Assembly: GCF_029953285.1 (NCBI RefSeq)
Contig: NZ_JASAOI010000040.1
Span: forward strand, 62,001-126,000
From: Yinghuangia seranimata
GTDB taxonomy: Bacteria > Actinomycetota > Actinomycetes > Streptomycetales > Streptomycetaceae
Reading direction: 5' to 3'
DNA length: 64,000 nt
Under the pieces are notes generated by a model. That model was not told the DNA's origin. It made no database searches and saw only the letters and a program-made list of their open reading frames with translations. The position numbers and the translations under genes are program-made. Shown piece by piece: positions 43,542 to 51,369 of this stretch. Position 1 is the first letter of the stretch. Each line of letters starts with the position of its first letter.

Positions 43542-43739
43542 ATGGCCGGTTGGTTCCGGGTCGGCCCACTGCCGGCCGCTGATCTCGGGCATGTCCTCGC
43601 CGTGGTCACGGATCCACGCGTGGCGGCGCAGGCGTATGTCGACCATCAACTGGCGGACGTCGGCAGCTTTTCCGCCGAGCGCCGGACCGACCATGACCTG
43701 CTCGGCATCCTGGCCGCGCTCCTGCGCGACGACGCCTGA
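43542..43739 (+). CDS. 65-residue hypothetical protein
   Basis: A small frame opens with ATG after GGGGACTA and ends 59 bases before the response-regulator gene. Third positions are almost all G or C, as in neighbouring genes. The product has a central AQAYVDHQLADVGSFSAERR and an acidic C terminus with LLGILAALLRDDA. No domain is recognised. The longer frame from 43365 is antisense to the His-rich gene and unlikely. Confidence 0.45.
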   Translation: MAGWFRVGPLPAADLGHVLAVVTDPRVAAQAYVDHQLADVGSFSAERRTDHDLLGILAALLRDDA

Positions 43740-43798
43740 CGTACCCCCGTACCGCCTGCGACACTGAAAGCCTCCGCAGCGGAAGAGATGAGCCTGTC

Positions 43799-44467
43799 AT
43801 GACGTCCCCGAGCGCCCCGATCCGCGTGTTCCTGCTGGACGACCACGAGATCGTCCGCCGCGGCCTGGCCGACCTGCTCGGCGCGGAGCCCGACATCGAG
43901 GTGGTGGGCGAGTCCGCGTCCGCGCAGGAGGCCATGCGCCGCATCCCCGCCCTCAACCCGGACGTCGCGGTCCTGGACGGCCGGCTGCCGGACGGCAGCG
44001 GCATCGACGTGTGCCGCGAGGTCCGCTCGCGGTTCCCGCACATCCAGGCGCTGATCCTGACGTCGTACGACGACGAGGACGCCCTGTTCGCCGCGATCAT
44101 GGCGGGCGCCGCGGGCTACGTCCTCAAGCAGATCCGCGGCACCGACCTCGTCGACGGCGTCCGCCGCGTCGCCGCCGGCCAGTCGCTCCTCGACCCGGTC
44201 ATCACCGCCAAGGTCCTCGAACGCGTCCGCACCGGCAACACCGTCGACCCCCGCCTGGCCGACCTCTCCGCCCGCGAACGCGAAGTCCTCGGCTTCGTCA
44301 CCCAGGGCCTGACCAACCGCCAGATCGCCGAGAAGATGCAGCTCGCCGAGAAGACGGTGAAGAACTACGTCTCCGCCCTCCTCAACAAGCTGGGCCTCGA
44401 ACGCCGTGTCCAGGCGGCCGTGTTCGCCACCGAGGTGCAACAGGACAAGGCGCACGGCGCCGGCTGA
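43799..44467 (+). CDS. osdR: NarL/LuxR-type response regulator, OsdR/DevR-like
   Basis: This 222-residue regulator has a receiver domain with the acidic pocket LLDDHE, the phosphorylated Asp60 in VAVLDGRLPDG, a switch Thr in ILTSYDDED and Lys in YVLKQIRG. The C-terminal LuxR helix-turn-helix (about 150-212) reads LSAREREVLGFVTQGLTNRQ then IAEKMQLAEKTVKNYVSALL. The KTVKNYVS recognition helix is the DevR/OsdR type. In M. tuberculosis and S. coelicolor such regulators turn on dormancy genes in hypoxia. Here its kinase gene at 40580 is truncated, so it may be driven by another kinase or by expression level alone. The paired GC-rich palindromes in this cluster are its likely sites. Confidence 0.88.
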   Translation: MTSPSAPIRVFLLDDHEIVRRGLADLLGAEPDIEVVGESASAQEAMRRIPALNPDVAVLDGRLPDGSGIDVCREVRSRFPHIQALILTSYDDEDALFAAIMAGAAGYVLKQIRGTDLVDGVRRVAAGQSLLDPVITAKVLERVRTGNTVDPRLADLSAREREVLGFVTQGLTNRQIAEKMQLAEKTVKNYVSALLNKLGLERRVQAAVFATEVQQDKAHGAG

Positions 44468-44571
44468 CCACGCGCCACGGCATACCCGCCATGCGGGTGG
44501 CAACGCGCTGCACGTACACCTTCCGGGCCGCCACGGCGGTCGCCTCGTCGCGCTCAGCCGCGTTCCGGAAG

Positions 44572-44745
44572 GTGCGCAGCGTCACCGCGAACACCCCGGC
44601 AGGACGGCTCCGAGTTCCTGCGGCCGGCCCACGCGATCGGGCTCGATGCGGCCACCTGGACGTACCCCTCGACCACGCCGACCGGGCGCTCGCCGACCTG
44701 GCCGCCGACCGCGTACACGGCACCGCGGTGCTACTCGCCTCCTCA
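44572..44745 (+). pseudogene. zinc alcohol dehydrogenase C-terminal remnant with two frameshifts
   Basis: Reading three frames in turn gives a continuous zinc-ADH tail: VRSVTANT in the first, then QDGSEFLRPAHAIGLDAATW in the second, then PLDHADRALADLAADRVHGT and AVLLAS in the third. This order and wording match the end of ADH-family proteins (the DRALADL...GTAVLLA motif closes them). The catalytic and cofactor domains are gone. It fills most of the gap between the response regulator and the protease gene, and OsdR-like boxes lie just beyond it. Confidence 0.7.
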
Positions 44746-44766
44746 GCGCTTCCTGACCGCCGCACC

Positions 44767-44802
44767 GGGGCGACGGGCCCGCCGGACAGGGCCGGTCGGC
44801 CC
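44767..44802. promoter_or_regulatory. candidate OsdR/DevR box pair upstream of the protease-exporter operon
   Basis: GGGCCGGTCGGCCC (44789-44802) is a perfect palindrome. GGGGCGACGGGCCC (44767-44780) matches the consensus at 11 of 14 positions. Centres are 22 bases apart. The pair ends 107 bases before the start of the S2P-type protease gene. The gap 44468-44909 otherwise holds only the ADH remnant. Confidence 0.65.
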
Positions 44803-44909
44803 TGATGGCGCGGCTGGTCGCGGCGCCACGGTGAGGCATGTGGCGACTTTCGCCGATCCGACGCGTGGTACCGGCTGCCCCCGGACCGCGCCTGTTCCGG
44901 GAGCCGAAG

Positions 44910-46037
44910 ATGAGGCAGTCGATCCGACTGGGCCGGGTCAAGGGGGTGCCCGTCGGGGCGCACTGGTCCGCGCTCGCGGTGCTCGTCCTGATCGTGACCG
45001 TGCTGGCCACGCGGATCCTGCCCGCAGCGGACAGCCACCCGTCGACCGCGCTGGCCTGGGCCGTCGCGATCCCGACCGGCGCGGTCTTCCTGGCATCGCT
45101 GCTCGCCCACGAGGCCGCGCACGCCGTCGTGGCCCGGCGGCACGGGATGCGGGTCAAGTCCGTGACGCTGTGGCTGCTGGGCGGCATCGCCGAGCTGGAG
45201 GACGAGCCGCCGGACTGGCGCACCGACCTGCGGGTCGCGTTCGCAGGCCCGGCGACCAGCCTGGCGATCGGCGCGACCGCGACCGCGGGGGCGTACGCGG
45301 CGCACGCCGTCGGCGCCCCTGACCTGGTCGCGCTGGCCCTGATGTGGACCGGCGTGATGAACCTGATCCTGGGCGTGTTCAACCTGCTGCCCGGCGCACC
45401 CCTGGACGGCGGCCGGGTACTGCGCGCCCTGGTCTGGCGGCACACCGGCGACCGCGAGCGGGCGTTGCAGTCCGCCGCGCGGGCCGGGCGCCGGCTCGGC
45501 GGGGCGTTCCTGGCTCTCGGCGTCCTGCTGATCCTCACCGGCGCGACCGGCGATGGTCTGTGGTTCGTGCTGCTCGGCTGGTTCGTCATGACCGCGGCCC
45601 GTGGCGAGGCGGTGCAGAGCACGCTGGCGCATTCACTTGATGGGCTGACCGTCGCCGACGTCATGACCCCGCACCCGGACACCATCGCGTCGTGGACCAG
45701 CGTCGCCGACGCCGCCGACCGGGTGGCGCTGCAGTCACGGCAGACCGTGTTCCCGCTACTCGACCTCGACGCGTTCCCTGGGGGCGCCGTGACGCTCGAC
45801 GCCCTGGGTGCGGTCCCCGCTCCCCTGCGCGCCGCGACCCGGGTCTCTGTACTTGCCCTCCCGACGCCCGCGCCGCTGACCCCCGACGACCCTGCCGACA
45901 GCGCACTTGCCGCGCTGCGGACGGCACCGGCAGCCGTACTCGTCACGCAGGACGGCCGCCTGGTCGGCATGGTCACGCACGACGACGTCAACCGGGTGCT
46001 CCACCAGGCACCCCTGCGCGGAAGGAAGGCGGCATGA
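44910..46037 (+). CDS. site-2 protease-family membrane metalloprotease with CBS domains
   Basis: This 375-residue protein has about six membrane helices. Zinc motifs are LLAHEAAHAVV (HExxH, near residue 68) and LLPGAPLDGGRVLRAL (near 167). The C-terminal 130 residues form a CBS pair (TVADVMTPHPDTIASWTSV; AVLVTQDGRLVGMVTHDDV). This is the Rip3-like class of intramembrane proteases, whose CBS domains sense adenine nucleotides. ATG at 44910 follows GGGAG; a longer frame starts at 44838. It is the first gene of an operon with DUF4389 and ABC-exporter genes (ATGA overlap at 46034). Confidence 0.88.
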   Translation: MRQSIRLGRVKGVPVGAHWSALAVLVLIVTVLATRILPAADSHPSTALAWAVAIPTGAVFLASLLAHEAAHAVVARRHGMRVKSVTLWLLGGIAELEDEPPDWRTDLRVAFAGPATSLAIGATATAGAYAAHAVGAPDLVALALMWTGVMNLILGVFNLLPGAPLDGGRVLRALVWRHTGDRERALQSAARAGRRLGGAFLALGVLLILTGATGDGLWFVLLGWFVMTAARGEAVQSTLAHSLDGLTVADVMTPHPDTIASWTSVADAADRVALQSRQTVFPLLDLDAFPGGAVTLDALGAVPAPLRAATRVSVLALPTPAPLTPDDPADSALAALRTAPAAVLVTQDGRLVGMVTHDDVNRVLHQAPLRGRKAA

Positions 46038-46696
46038 CCGAGACGACCCCGAACGCGCCGAAGACCGCCGCCGCGCACCCCGTGCGCGTCGAAGGCGACC
46101 TGCAGCCCGAACTGTCGCGCTGGCTGTGGCTGGTCAAGTGGCTGCTGCTCATCCCGCACGTGATCGTGCTGGTGTTCCTGTGGATCGCGTTCGTCCTCAC
46201 CACCGTCGTGGCGTTCTTCGCGATCCTGTTCACCGAGCGCTACCCGCGCGCGTTGTTCGACTTCAACGTCGGCGTGCTGCGCTGGACCTGGCGCGTCCTG
46301 TTCTACGGCTACGACGCGCTCGGAACCGACCGCTACCCGCCGTTCAGCCTGGGCACCGAGCCCGACTACCCCGCACGCCTCGACATCGCCTACCCGGAAC
46401 GGCTCTCCCGCGGCCTGGTCCTGGTCAAGTGGTGGCTGCTCGCGCTGCCGCAGTACCTCGTGGTCGTAGCGTTCACGTCCGGCTTCTGGCGCGGTCCGGG
46501 CCTCATCGCCTGCCTCGTGCTGATCGCGGCGGTCGCCCTGCTGTTCACCAGCCGCTACCCACGGGGCCTGTTCGACTTCGTCATGGGCCTCAACCGCTGG
46601 ACGTGGCGCGTCGGCGCCTACGCCGCGCTCATGACGGACGTGTACCCGCCGTTCCGCCTCGACCAGGGCGCACGTGAGCCGGAGGCCTCGCCATGA
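46034..46696 (+). CDS. DUF4389 membrane protein
   Basis: This 220-residue protein contains two copies of one unit, each with a membrane hairpin followed by a conserved soluble signature: RYPRALFDFNVGVLRWTWRV and RYPRGLFDFVMGLNRWTWRV, each then followed by a YPPF motif. The repeats probably pack together in the membrane. The function of DUF4389 is unknown. It overlaps the protease stop and the ABC ATPase start by ATGA on both sides, so it is translated with them and may regulate or anchor the exporter. Confidence 0.85.
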   Translation: MTETTPNAPKTAAAHPVRVEGDLQPELSRWLWLVKWLLLIPHVIVLVFLWIAFVLTTVVAFFAILFTERYPRALFDFNVGVLRWTWRVLFYGYDALGTDRYPPFSLGTEPDYPARLDIAYPERLSRGLVLVKWWLLALPQYLVVVAFTSGFWRGPGLIACLVLIAAVALLFTSRYPRGLFDFVMGLNRWTWRVGAYAALMTDVYPPFRLDQGAREPEASP

Positions 46697-47658
46697 CGGA
46701 CAGCAGCAACGACGGCGAGCTCCTGGAATGCGCAGGGCTTGTCCGCCGCTTCGGTGAACGCACCGCGGTCGACGGTGTCAGCTTCGAGATCGCCCCGGGC
46801 GAGACGTACGGACTGATCGGCCCGAACGGGGCCGGCAAGACCACGACCATCCGCATGGTGTGCGGCCTGCTGCACGCCGATGAAGGCTCGGTGCGCATCG
46901 CCGGACAGACGGTGAGCACCGCCGCCGACCCCGCCAAGAAGCTGATCGGCTACGTGCCGCAGGACATCGCGCTCTACCCCGACCTGACGGTCCGCGAGAA
47001 CCTGCGCTTCTTCGGCCGCCTGTACCGGCTGCGCGGCCGCGCGCTGGAACGCAGGGTCGACGCCGTGCTCGACCTCGTCGACCTGACCGAGCGTGCCCGC
47101 GACCGTGTCGACAGCCTCTCGGGCGGCATGCGTCGCCGCCTCAACATCGGTGCAGCACTGGTGCATTCACCCTCGCTGTTGGTCCTGGACGAGCCGACGG
47201 TCGGCGTCGACCCGCAGAGCCGCCACGCGATCCTCGGCAGCGTCCACCGGTTCGGCGAGGAGGGTATGGCGGTGCTCTACACGACCCACTACATGGAGGA
47301 GGCCGAACGGCTCTGCGACCGCATCGGCATCATCGACCACGGCCGCATGATCGCCGAGGGCACCCAGCGGGAACTGGTCGCGACGGTCGCCGAACGCGAC
47401 CGCGTGCTGCTGACCGCCTCCGGTGAACTGGCCAAGTACGTCTCGGAATGCCGCCTGCTCGACCGCGTGGACCGGGTCGACGTCGGCGGCGACCACGGCG
47501 ACACCGTGCAGATCCTCGTCCGCGACGCACGCAGCCTGCTGCCCGAACTCCTCGACCTCGCCCACCGCGTGGACGTCCGGATCCGCGGTGTGGAAATCGT
47601 CGAGCCGGACCTGGAGGCGGTGTTCCTGCACCTGACCGGCACCGCCCTGAGGGAGTGA
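46693..47658 (+). CDS. ABC-2 exporter ATP-binding protein (drug-resistance type)
   Basis: This 321-residue ATPase has Walker A GPNGAGKTT near residue 44, the Q-loop YVPQDIALYPDLTVREN, signature LSGGMRRRLNI, Walker B LLVLDEPTVGVDP and the H-loop YTTHYMEEAERL. The C-terminal extension of about 90 residues is typical of DrrA/YhaQ-like exporters. It serves the two permeases that follow, which it precedes by six bases and then an overlap. Confidence 0.92.
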   Translation: MTDSSNDGELLECAGLVRRFGERTAVDGVSFEIAPGETYGLIGPNGAGKTTTIRMVCGLLHADEGSVRIAGQTVSTAADPAKKLIGYVPQDIALYPDLTVRENLRFFGRLYRLRGRALERRVDAVLDLVDLTERARDRVDSLSGGMRRRLNIGAALVHSPSLLVLDEPTVGVDPQSRHAILGSVHRFGEEGMAVLYTTHYMEEAERLCDRIGIIDHGRMIAEGTQRELVATVAERDRVLLTASGELAKYVSECRLLDRVDRVDVGGDHGDTVQILVRDARSLLPELLDLAHRVDVRIRGVEIVEPDLEAVFLHLTGTALRE

Positions 47659-47664
47659 GACGCC

Positions 47665-48834
47665 GTGTCCGCGCTGTTCGCCATCGCACGCAAGGACCTG
47701 CGCCAACGCCTGCGTGACAAGTCCGCGTTCGTGCTGTTCCTGCTCGCCCCGATCGTCGTCGCCGGCCTGATGGGCCTGGCGTTCTCCAACATCAACCTGC
47801 ACGCCAAGGTCGGCGTCGTCGACCTCGACGGCGGACCCGCCGCGGCCGGCCTCAGCCAGGTGCTCGGCAGCCCCGAACTGTCCGACACCGTCACCTTGCG
47901 CGGCTACCCGACCGCCGAGGCCGCGCGCAGCGCCGTCGACGCCGGGGACATCGATGCCGCGGTGGTCGTTCCCGCCGGGTTCACCGCGGCACTGGCCGGT
48001 GGCGGCACCCCGCCGTCGCCGACCGTTCTCGACGACGTCGACCACGCGCTGGCTGCGCAACTGGTGCGCGGTGTCACCGAGTCCTATGTCGCCCAGATCA
48101 ACGCCGACCGGCTGTCCGTGCAAACCGCACTCGCGGCCGGCGTACCCGCCGCTAGTACCACCGAACTCGCCGCCAGAGCAGCACAGTTGCATGCCCCCGA
48201 GCGCATCGAGGCACGCGGCCTGACCGACGACCCGCTCAAGACGGTCAGCTACTTCGCACCTGGCATGGGCATCTTCTTCGTCTTCTTCATGGTCGGCTTC
48301 GGCGCCCGAAGCTACTTCACCGAACAACAACAGGGCACCCTGGACCGGATCTCCGCCGCACCGATCGGCAGCGGCACCGTCCTGCTGGGCAAGTCGCTGT
48401 CGACGTTCGTCTACAGCCTGGTCAGCCTCGGCACCGTCACCACCGTCTCGTGGCTGGTCTTCGGCGCCCGCTGGGCGGACCCGTTCGGCGTCGCCGTACT
48501 GTGTGCCGCGATGGCGGTCGCCGTCGTCTGCCTGACCACGCTCGTGACCGTGCTAGCCCGCACCGAGCGTCAGGCCGAGGGCATCGCGTCCATCATCGTG
48601 TTCGCCCTCGCCCTGCTCGGCGGGAACTTCGTCTACGCCTCCGCCTCGCCGCCCGCGCTGCGCAGGCTCGCCTTGTTCACCCCCAACGGCTGGGCATTGC
48701 GCGGGTTCACGGACCTGGGCACCGGCATCGGCGGCTGGAGCGCGGTCGCCGCGCCGCTCGCCGGGATCGCGGTGTTCTCCGCGGCGACCGCTGTACTCAC
48801 CCTCGTCCTGCTGCGGCTGAGGAGGCCGGCATGA
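47665..48834 (+). CDS. ABC-2 exporter permease
   Basis: This 389-residue permease has an N-terminal membrane helix (FVLFLLAPIVVAGLMGLAFS), a long extracytoplasmic loop (about 45-210) and five or six C-terminal helices, the ABC2_membrane_3 layout. The GTG start is close after the ATPase gene; the stop overlaps the next permease ATG (ATGA). Likely half of a heterodimeric exporter of lipid or drug-like substrates. Confidence 0.88.
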   Translation: MSALFAIARKDLRQRLRDKSAFVLFLLAPIVVAGLMGLAFSNINLHAKVGVVDLDGGPAAAGLSQVLGSPELSDTVTLRGYPTAEAARSAVDAGDIDAAVVVPAGFTAALAGGGTPPSPTVLDDVDHALAAQLVRGVTESYVAQINADRLSVQTALAAGVPAASTTELAARAAQLHAPERIEARGLTDDPLKTVSYFAPGMGIFFVFFMVGFGARSYFTEQQQGTLDRISAAPIGSGTVLLGKSLSTFVYSLVSLGTVTTVSWLVFGARWADPFGVAVLCAAMAVAVVCLTTLVTVLARTERQAEGIASIIVFALALLGGNFVYASASPPALRRLALFTPNGWALRGFTDLGTGIGGWSAVAAPLAGIAVFSAATAVLTLVLLRLRRPA

Positions 48835-50006
48835 GCATCCCGCTGCCGCCCGCGTTCGCGGTCACCCGCGCCACCCTCACCCGGATGCTGCGCGACCGCA
48901 CGGCGCTGTTCTTCATGGTGATGCTGCCCGCCGCGATCATCATCGTGATCGGCGCGACCGTCACCGACTTCGACCGCTTCCGGGTCGGCGTCGTGGCGCC
49001 GCCGTCCGGCCCCATCGCCACCCAGCTGACCGACCAACTCTCGCACGACCCCGGGCTGAAGATCCGGCGGTTGGACGGCGAATCCGCGGCCCGCACCGCG
49101 CTGCGCCGCGGTGAGCTGGACGCCGTCGTGGTCATTCCCGCGGGCCTGGACTCCGAGATCCGCGCCGGACACGACATCACGGTTCCCGTGCTGGTCGAAC
49201 CCCGGGGCGGCAGCGGCTTCGCGGCCGTCTCCTCGGTCGCCGCCGTGGTCGCCGACCACGCGGGGCGCCTCCAGGCTGCGCACTTCGCCGCCGTCGAGAC
49301 CGGCGGCCCGTTCGACACCATGCTCGACCAGGCGGCCACCCAGGAGGCGCGCGCGGCCCCGATCACCGTCGCCACCGACGCCGCAGGCGGCGACAGCCGT
49401 GTCCTCCCACTCGGCTTCAACTACAGCACTCCGACCATGCTCGTCCTGTTCGTGTTCCTCAACTCGCTCGCGGTCGGCTCGGTGATCGTGCAGAACCGAC
49501 GGCTCGGCGTCTACTCCCGTGCGCTGGCCTCCCCGATCGGCACCCGCGACCTGATCTTCGGGGAAACGCTCGCCTACACAGCGCTGGCGGTGTTCCAATC
49601 GCTGGTCATCGTCGGCATCGGCGGACTGCTGTTCGGCGTCTCCTGGGGCGACCCGGTCGCCGCGGCCGCGCTCGTCGCCATGTGGGCGCTGGTCGGCACC
49701 GGCGCGGGCATGCTGTCCGGCGCGCTGTTCCGTACGCCGGAGCAGGCGAGCGCGATCGGGCCCGCGCTGGGCATCGGCCTGGGCATGCTGGGCGGCTGCA
49801 TGTGGCCGCTGACCATCGTCCCGACGTGGCTGCGAACGGTCGGCCACGCGGTGCCGCACGGCTGGGCCGTGGACGGCTGGACGGTGCTCCTGTCACAGCA
49901 CGGCGGCCTCGCCGACATCAGCCGCCACCTGGCCGTGCTCGCGACGTTCGCGGCCGGACTCCTCACCCTCGCCGTGGCCCTGCTGCACCGGAGGCTGACC
50001 CGGTGA
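48831..50006 (+). CDS. ABC-2 exporter permease, second subunit
   Basis: This 391-residue permease shares the layout of the previous one: an N-terminal helix (LFFMVMLPAAIIIVIGATV), an outer loop to about residue 200, then helices including MLVLFVFLNSLAVGSVIVQ and ALGIGLGMLGGCMWPLTIVP. It is the last gene of the five-gene protease-exporter operon. A hairpin at 50060-50082 follows. Confidence 0.88.
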   Translation: MSIPLPPAFAVTRATLTRMLRDRTALFFMVMLPAAIIIVIGATVTDFDRFRVGVVAPPSGPIATQLTDQLSHDPGLKIRRLDGESAARTALRRGELDAVVVIPAGLDSEIRAGHDITVPVLVEPRGGSGFAAVSSVAAVVADHAGRLQAAHFAAVETGGPFDTMLDQAATQEARAAPITVATDAAGGDSRVLPLGFNYSTPTMLVLFVFLNSLAVGSVIVQNRRLGVYSRALASPIGTRDLIFGETLAYTALAVFQSLVIVGIGGLLFGVSWGDPVAAAALVAMWALVGTGAGMLSGALFRTPEQASAIGPALGIGLGMLGGCMWPLTIVPTWLRTVGHAVPHGWAVDGWTVLLSQHGGLADISRHLAVLATFAAGLLTLAVALLHRRLTR

Positions 50007-50059
50007 ACCCCAAAGCCCGTTCGGCCCGTGCGGCCCCGCCGGCCGGCCCGGACGCTGAA

Positions 50060-50082
50060 GGCGTCGCGGCCGTCGCGACGCC
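50060..50082. terminator. hairpin terminator after the exporter operon
   Basis: GGCGTCGCG pairs perfectly with CGCGACGCC across a five-base loop between convergent genes. Confidence 0.6.
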
Positions 50083-50208
50083 GCAGAGGAGGCGACGAGA
50101 ATGAAGCGACCGTGTTCGGTGCCACGCGCGGCAGCCGCTCGGCGGCCCTGCGCGCAGGTCAGGCCGCCGAACGACTCGGGTGGCGCGGAGGCGAGCGCCC
50201 ACGGGCGC

Positions 50209-51102
50209 TCAGTCGCCCTCGGCACTCCGCGGGACCACGATCAGCGGGCACTGGGCGTGGTGGACCAGCCCGTGACTGACGGAGCCGAGCAGCATGCCGC
50301 GGAAGCCGCCCAGGCCGCGTGTGCCGACGACGACGGCAAGCGCCGTCTTTGAGGCGTCGGCGAGCATCCGTACCGGGTGGTCGAAGCCGATCTGCCTGCG
50401 GACGGGCACATCGGGGTACTTGCCGACCACGTCGGCCAGCATGTGGTCCATCGTGTCGCGGGCGTCCTGAGCCAGTGCGTCGGCGGCCATTCCCGCAACC
50501 GGCATCATCGGCAGCTGGCAGGCCCACAGCGCGAGCACGCCCGCGCCGCGCGGCGCCGCTTCCTCGAACGCGTACGCCAGCGCCTGCTCCGACTCCGGCG
50601 AGCCGTCGACGCCGACGACCACCGTCGGCGGAACGGACGCGTCGTGTGCGGGATGCCGCACGACGACGACCGGGCAGGCCGCGTGGGCGATGACCGGGAC
50701 GGCGATGCTTCCGGTGGTCAGCGCCTCGCGCAGCGACGACAGGCGGCGCGAGCCCAGGACGACGACGGAAGCCTCCGCGGACACCGAGCGCAGTACCTGC
50801 TCGGGCGTCCCGTCGTAGAGCTGCGCGGCCACCGTCAGCTCGGGCCGGCGGGCGAGTGCCTGCGCGCGTGCCGTGTCCAGTGCCTGCTGCCCGGCGGTGC
50901 GGAAGCGCCCGCTCCAGGTCTCCCAGGGTCGGTCGTCGGCGGGCTCCGGGTTCGCCCCGGGCGGCCAGTCGAGGGCGCGGACCAGGAGGAGGCTCCGCTC
51001 GCGCAAGGCGGCCTCGTCGGCGGCCCATTCGACGGCCAGACGTCCGGCCTCACTGTCCTCGACACCGACGACGATCGGTGCGGTTGCGCTGTATCCGGCC
51101 AT
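50209..51102 (-). CDS. tandem universal stress protein (UspA-like, two domains)
   Basis: This 297-residue protein has two Usp folds. Domain 1 (about 8-145) begins [20 protein letters not shown] and ends [20 protein letters not shown]; domain 2 (about 155-295) begins [20 protein letters not shown] and ends [20 protein letters not shown]. The second domain keeps the ATP-binding G-x2-G-x9-G(S) pattern, while the first has SRRLSSL in place of the Gly-rich loop and may not bind ATP. ATG at 51102 after AAAGGGG. Divergent from the P-type ATPase gene, with paired OsdR-like boxes between. Confidence 0.9.
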   Translation of the reverse strand: MAGYSATAPIVVGVEDSEAGRLAVEWAADEAALRERSLLLVRALDWPPGANPEPADDRPWETWSGRFRTAGQQALDTARAQALARRPELTVAAQLYDGTPEQVLRSVSAEASVVVLGSRRLSSLREALTTGSIAVPVIAHAACPVVVVRHPAHDASVPPTVVVGVDGSPESEQALAYAFEEAAPRGAGVLALWACQLPMMPVAGMAADALAQDARDTMDHMLADVVGKYPDVPVRRQIGFDHPVRMLADASKTALAVVVGTRGLGGFRGMLLGSVSHGLVHHAQCPLIVVPRSAEGD

Positions 51103-51261
51103 GGGTCGGCCCCTTTCACCGATGACCGACCCGTGCCGGCCTTGCTTCGACTGTGCAATCCGCCCGGGGAACCCGACAGAGCCGTCCGGCCCTGTCCTCG
51201 GACCGTCTCCCCCTGCGCCGTCTCCCCCGCTGCACGCCGCCTGAGACCTCCGGCACGTGCC

Positions 51262-51298
51262 GGGCCGAACGGCCCTGCACGCCTGGCCGCAACGGCCA
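51262..51298. promoter_or_regulatory. candidate OsdR/DevR box pair between Usp and P-type ATPase genes
   Basis: GGGCCGAACGGCCC (51262-51275) is followed by TGGCCGCAACGGCCA (51284-51298), both palindromic, with centres 22.5 bases apart. They lie 72 bases before the ATPase start and 160 bases before the divergent Usp start, so one pair could control both. Confidence 0.7.
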
Positions 51299-51369
51299 CA
51301 CGCTGGACCCTTCGACGCCCGCGGCAGCCCGCATCCCGGGACGCGCGGCACGCCCCGCACGGAGACGAG

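Noticed and set aside
50101-50352. 83-codon + strand frame with a good ribosome site (AGGAGG) after the exporter operon
   Set aside because: Most of it is antisense to the 3' end of the Usp gene, its composition is not protein-like, and a terminator hairpin lies just before it.
50377-51369. N-terminal extension of the P-type ATPase frame
   Set aside because: It is antisense to the Usp gene. The ATG at 51370 has a ribosome site and gives the normal family length.
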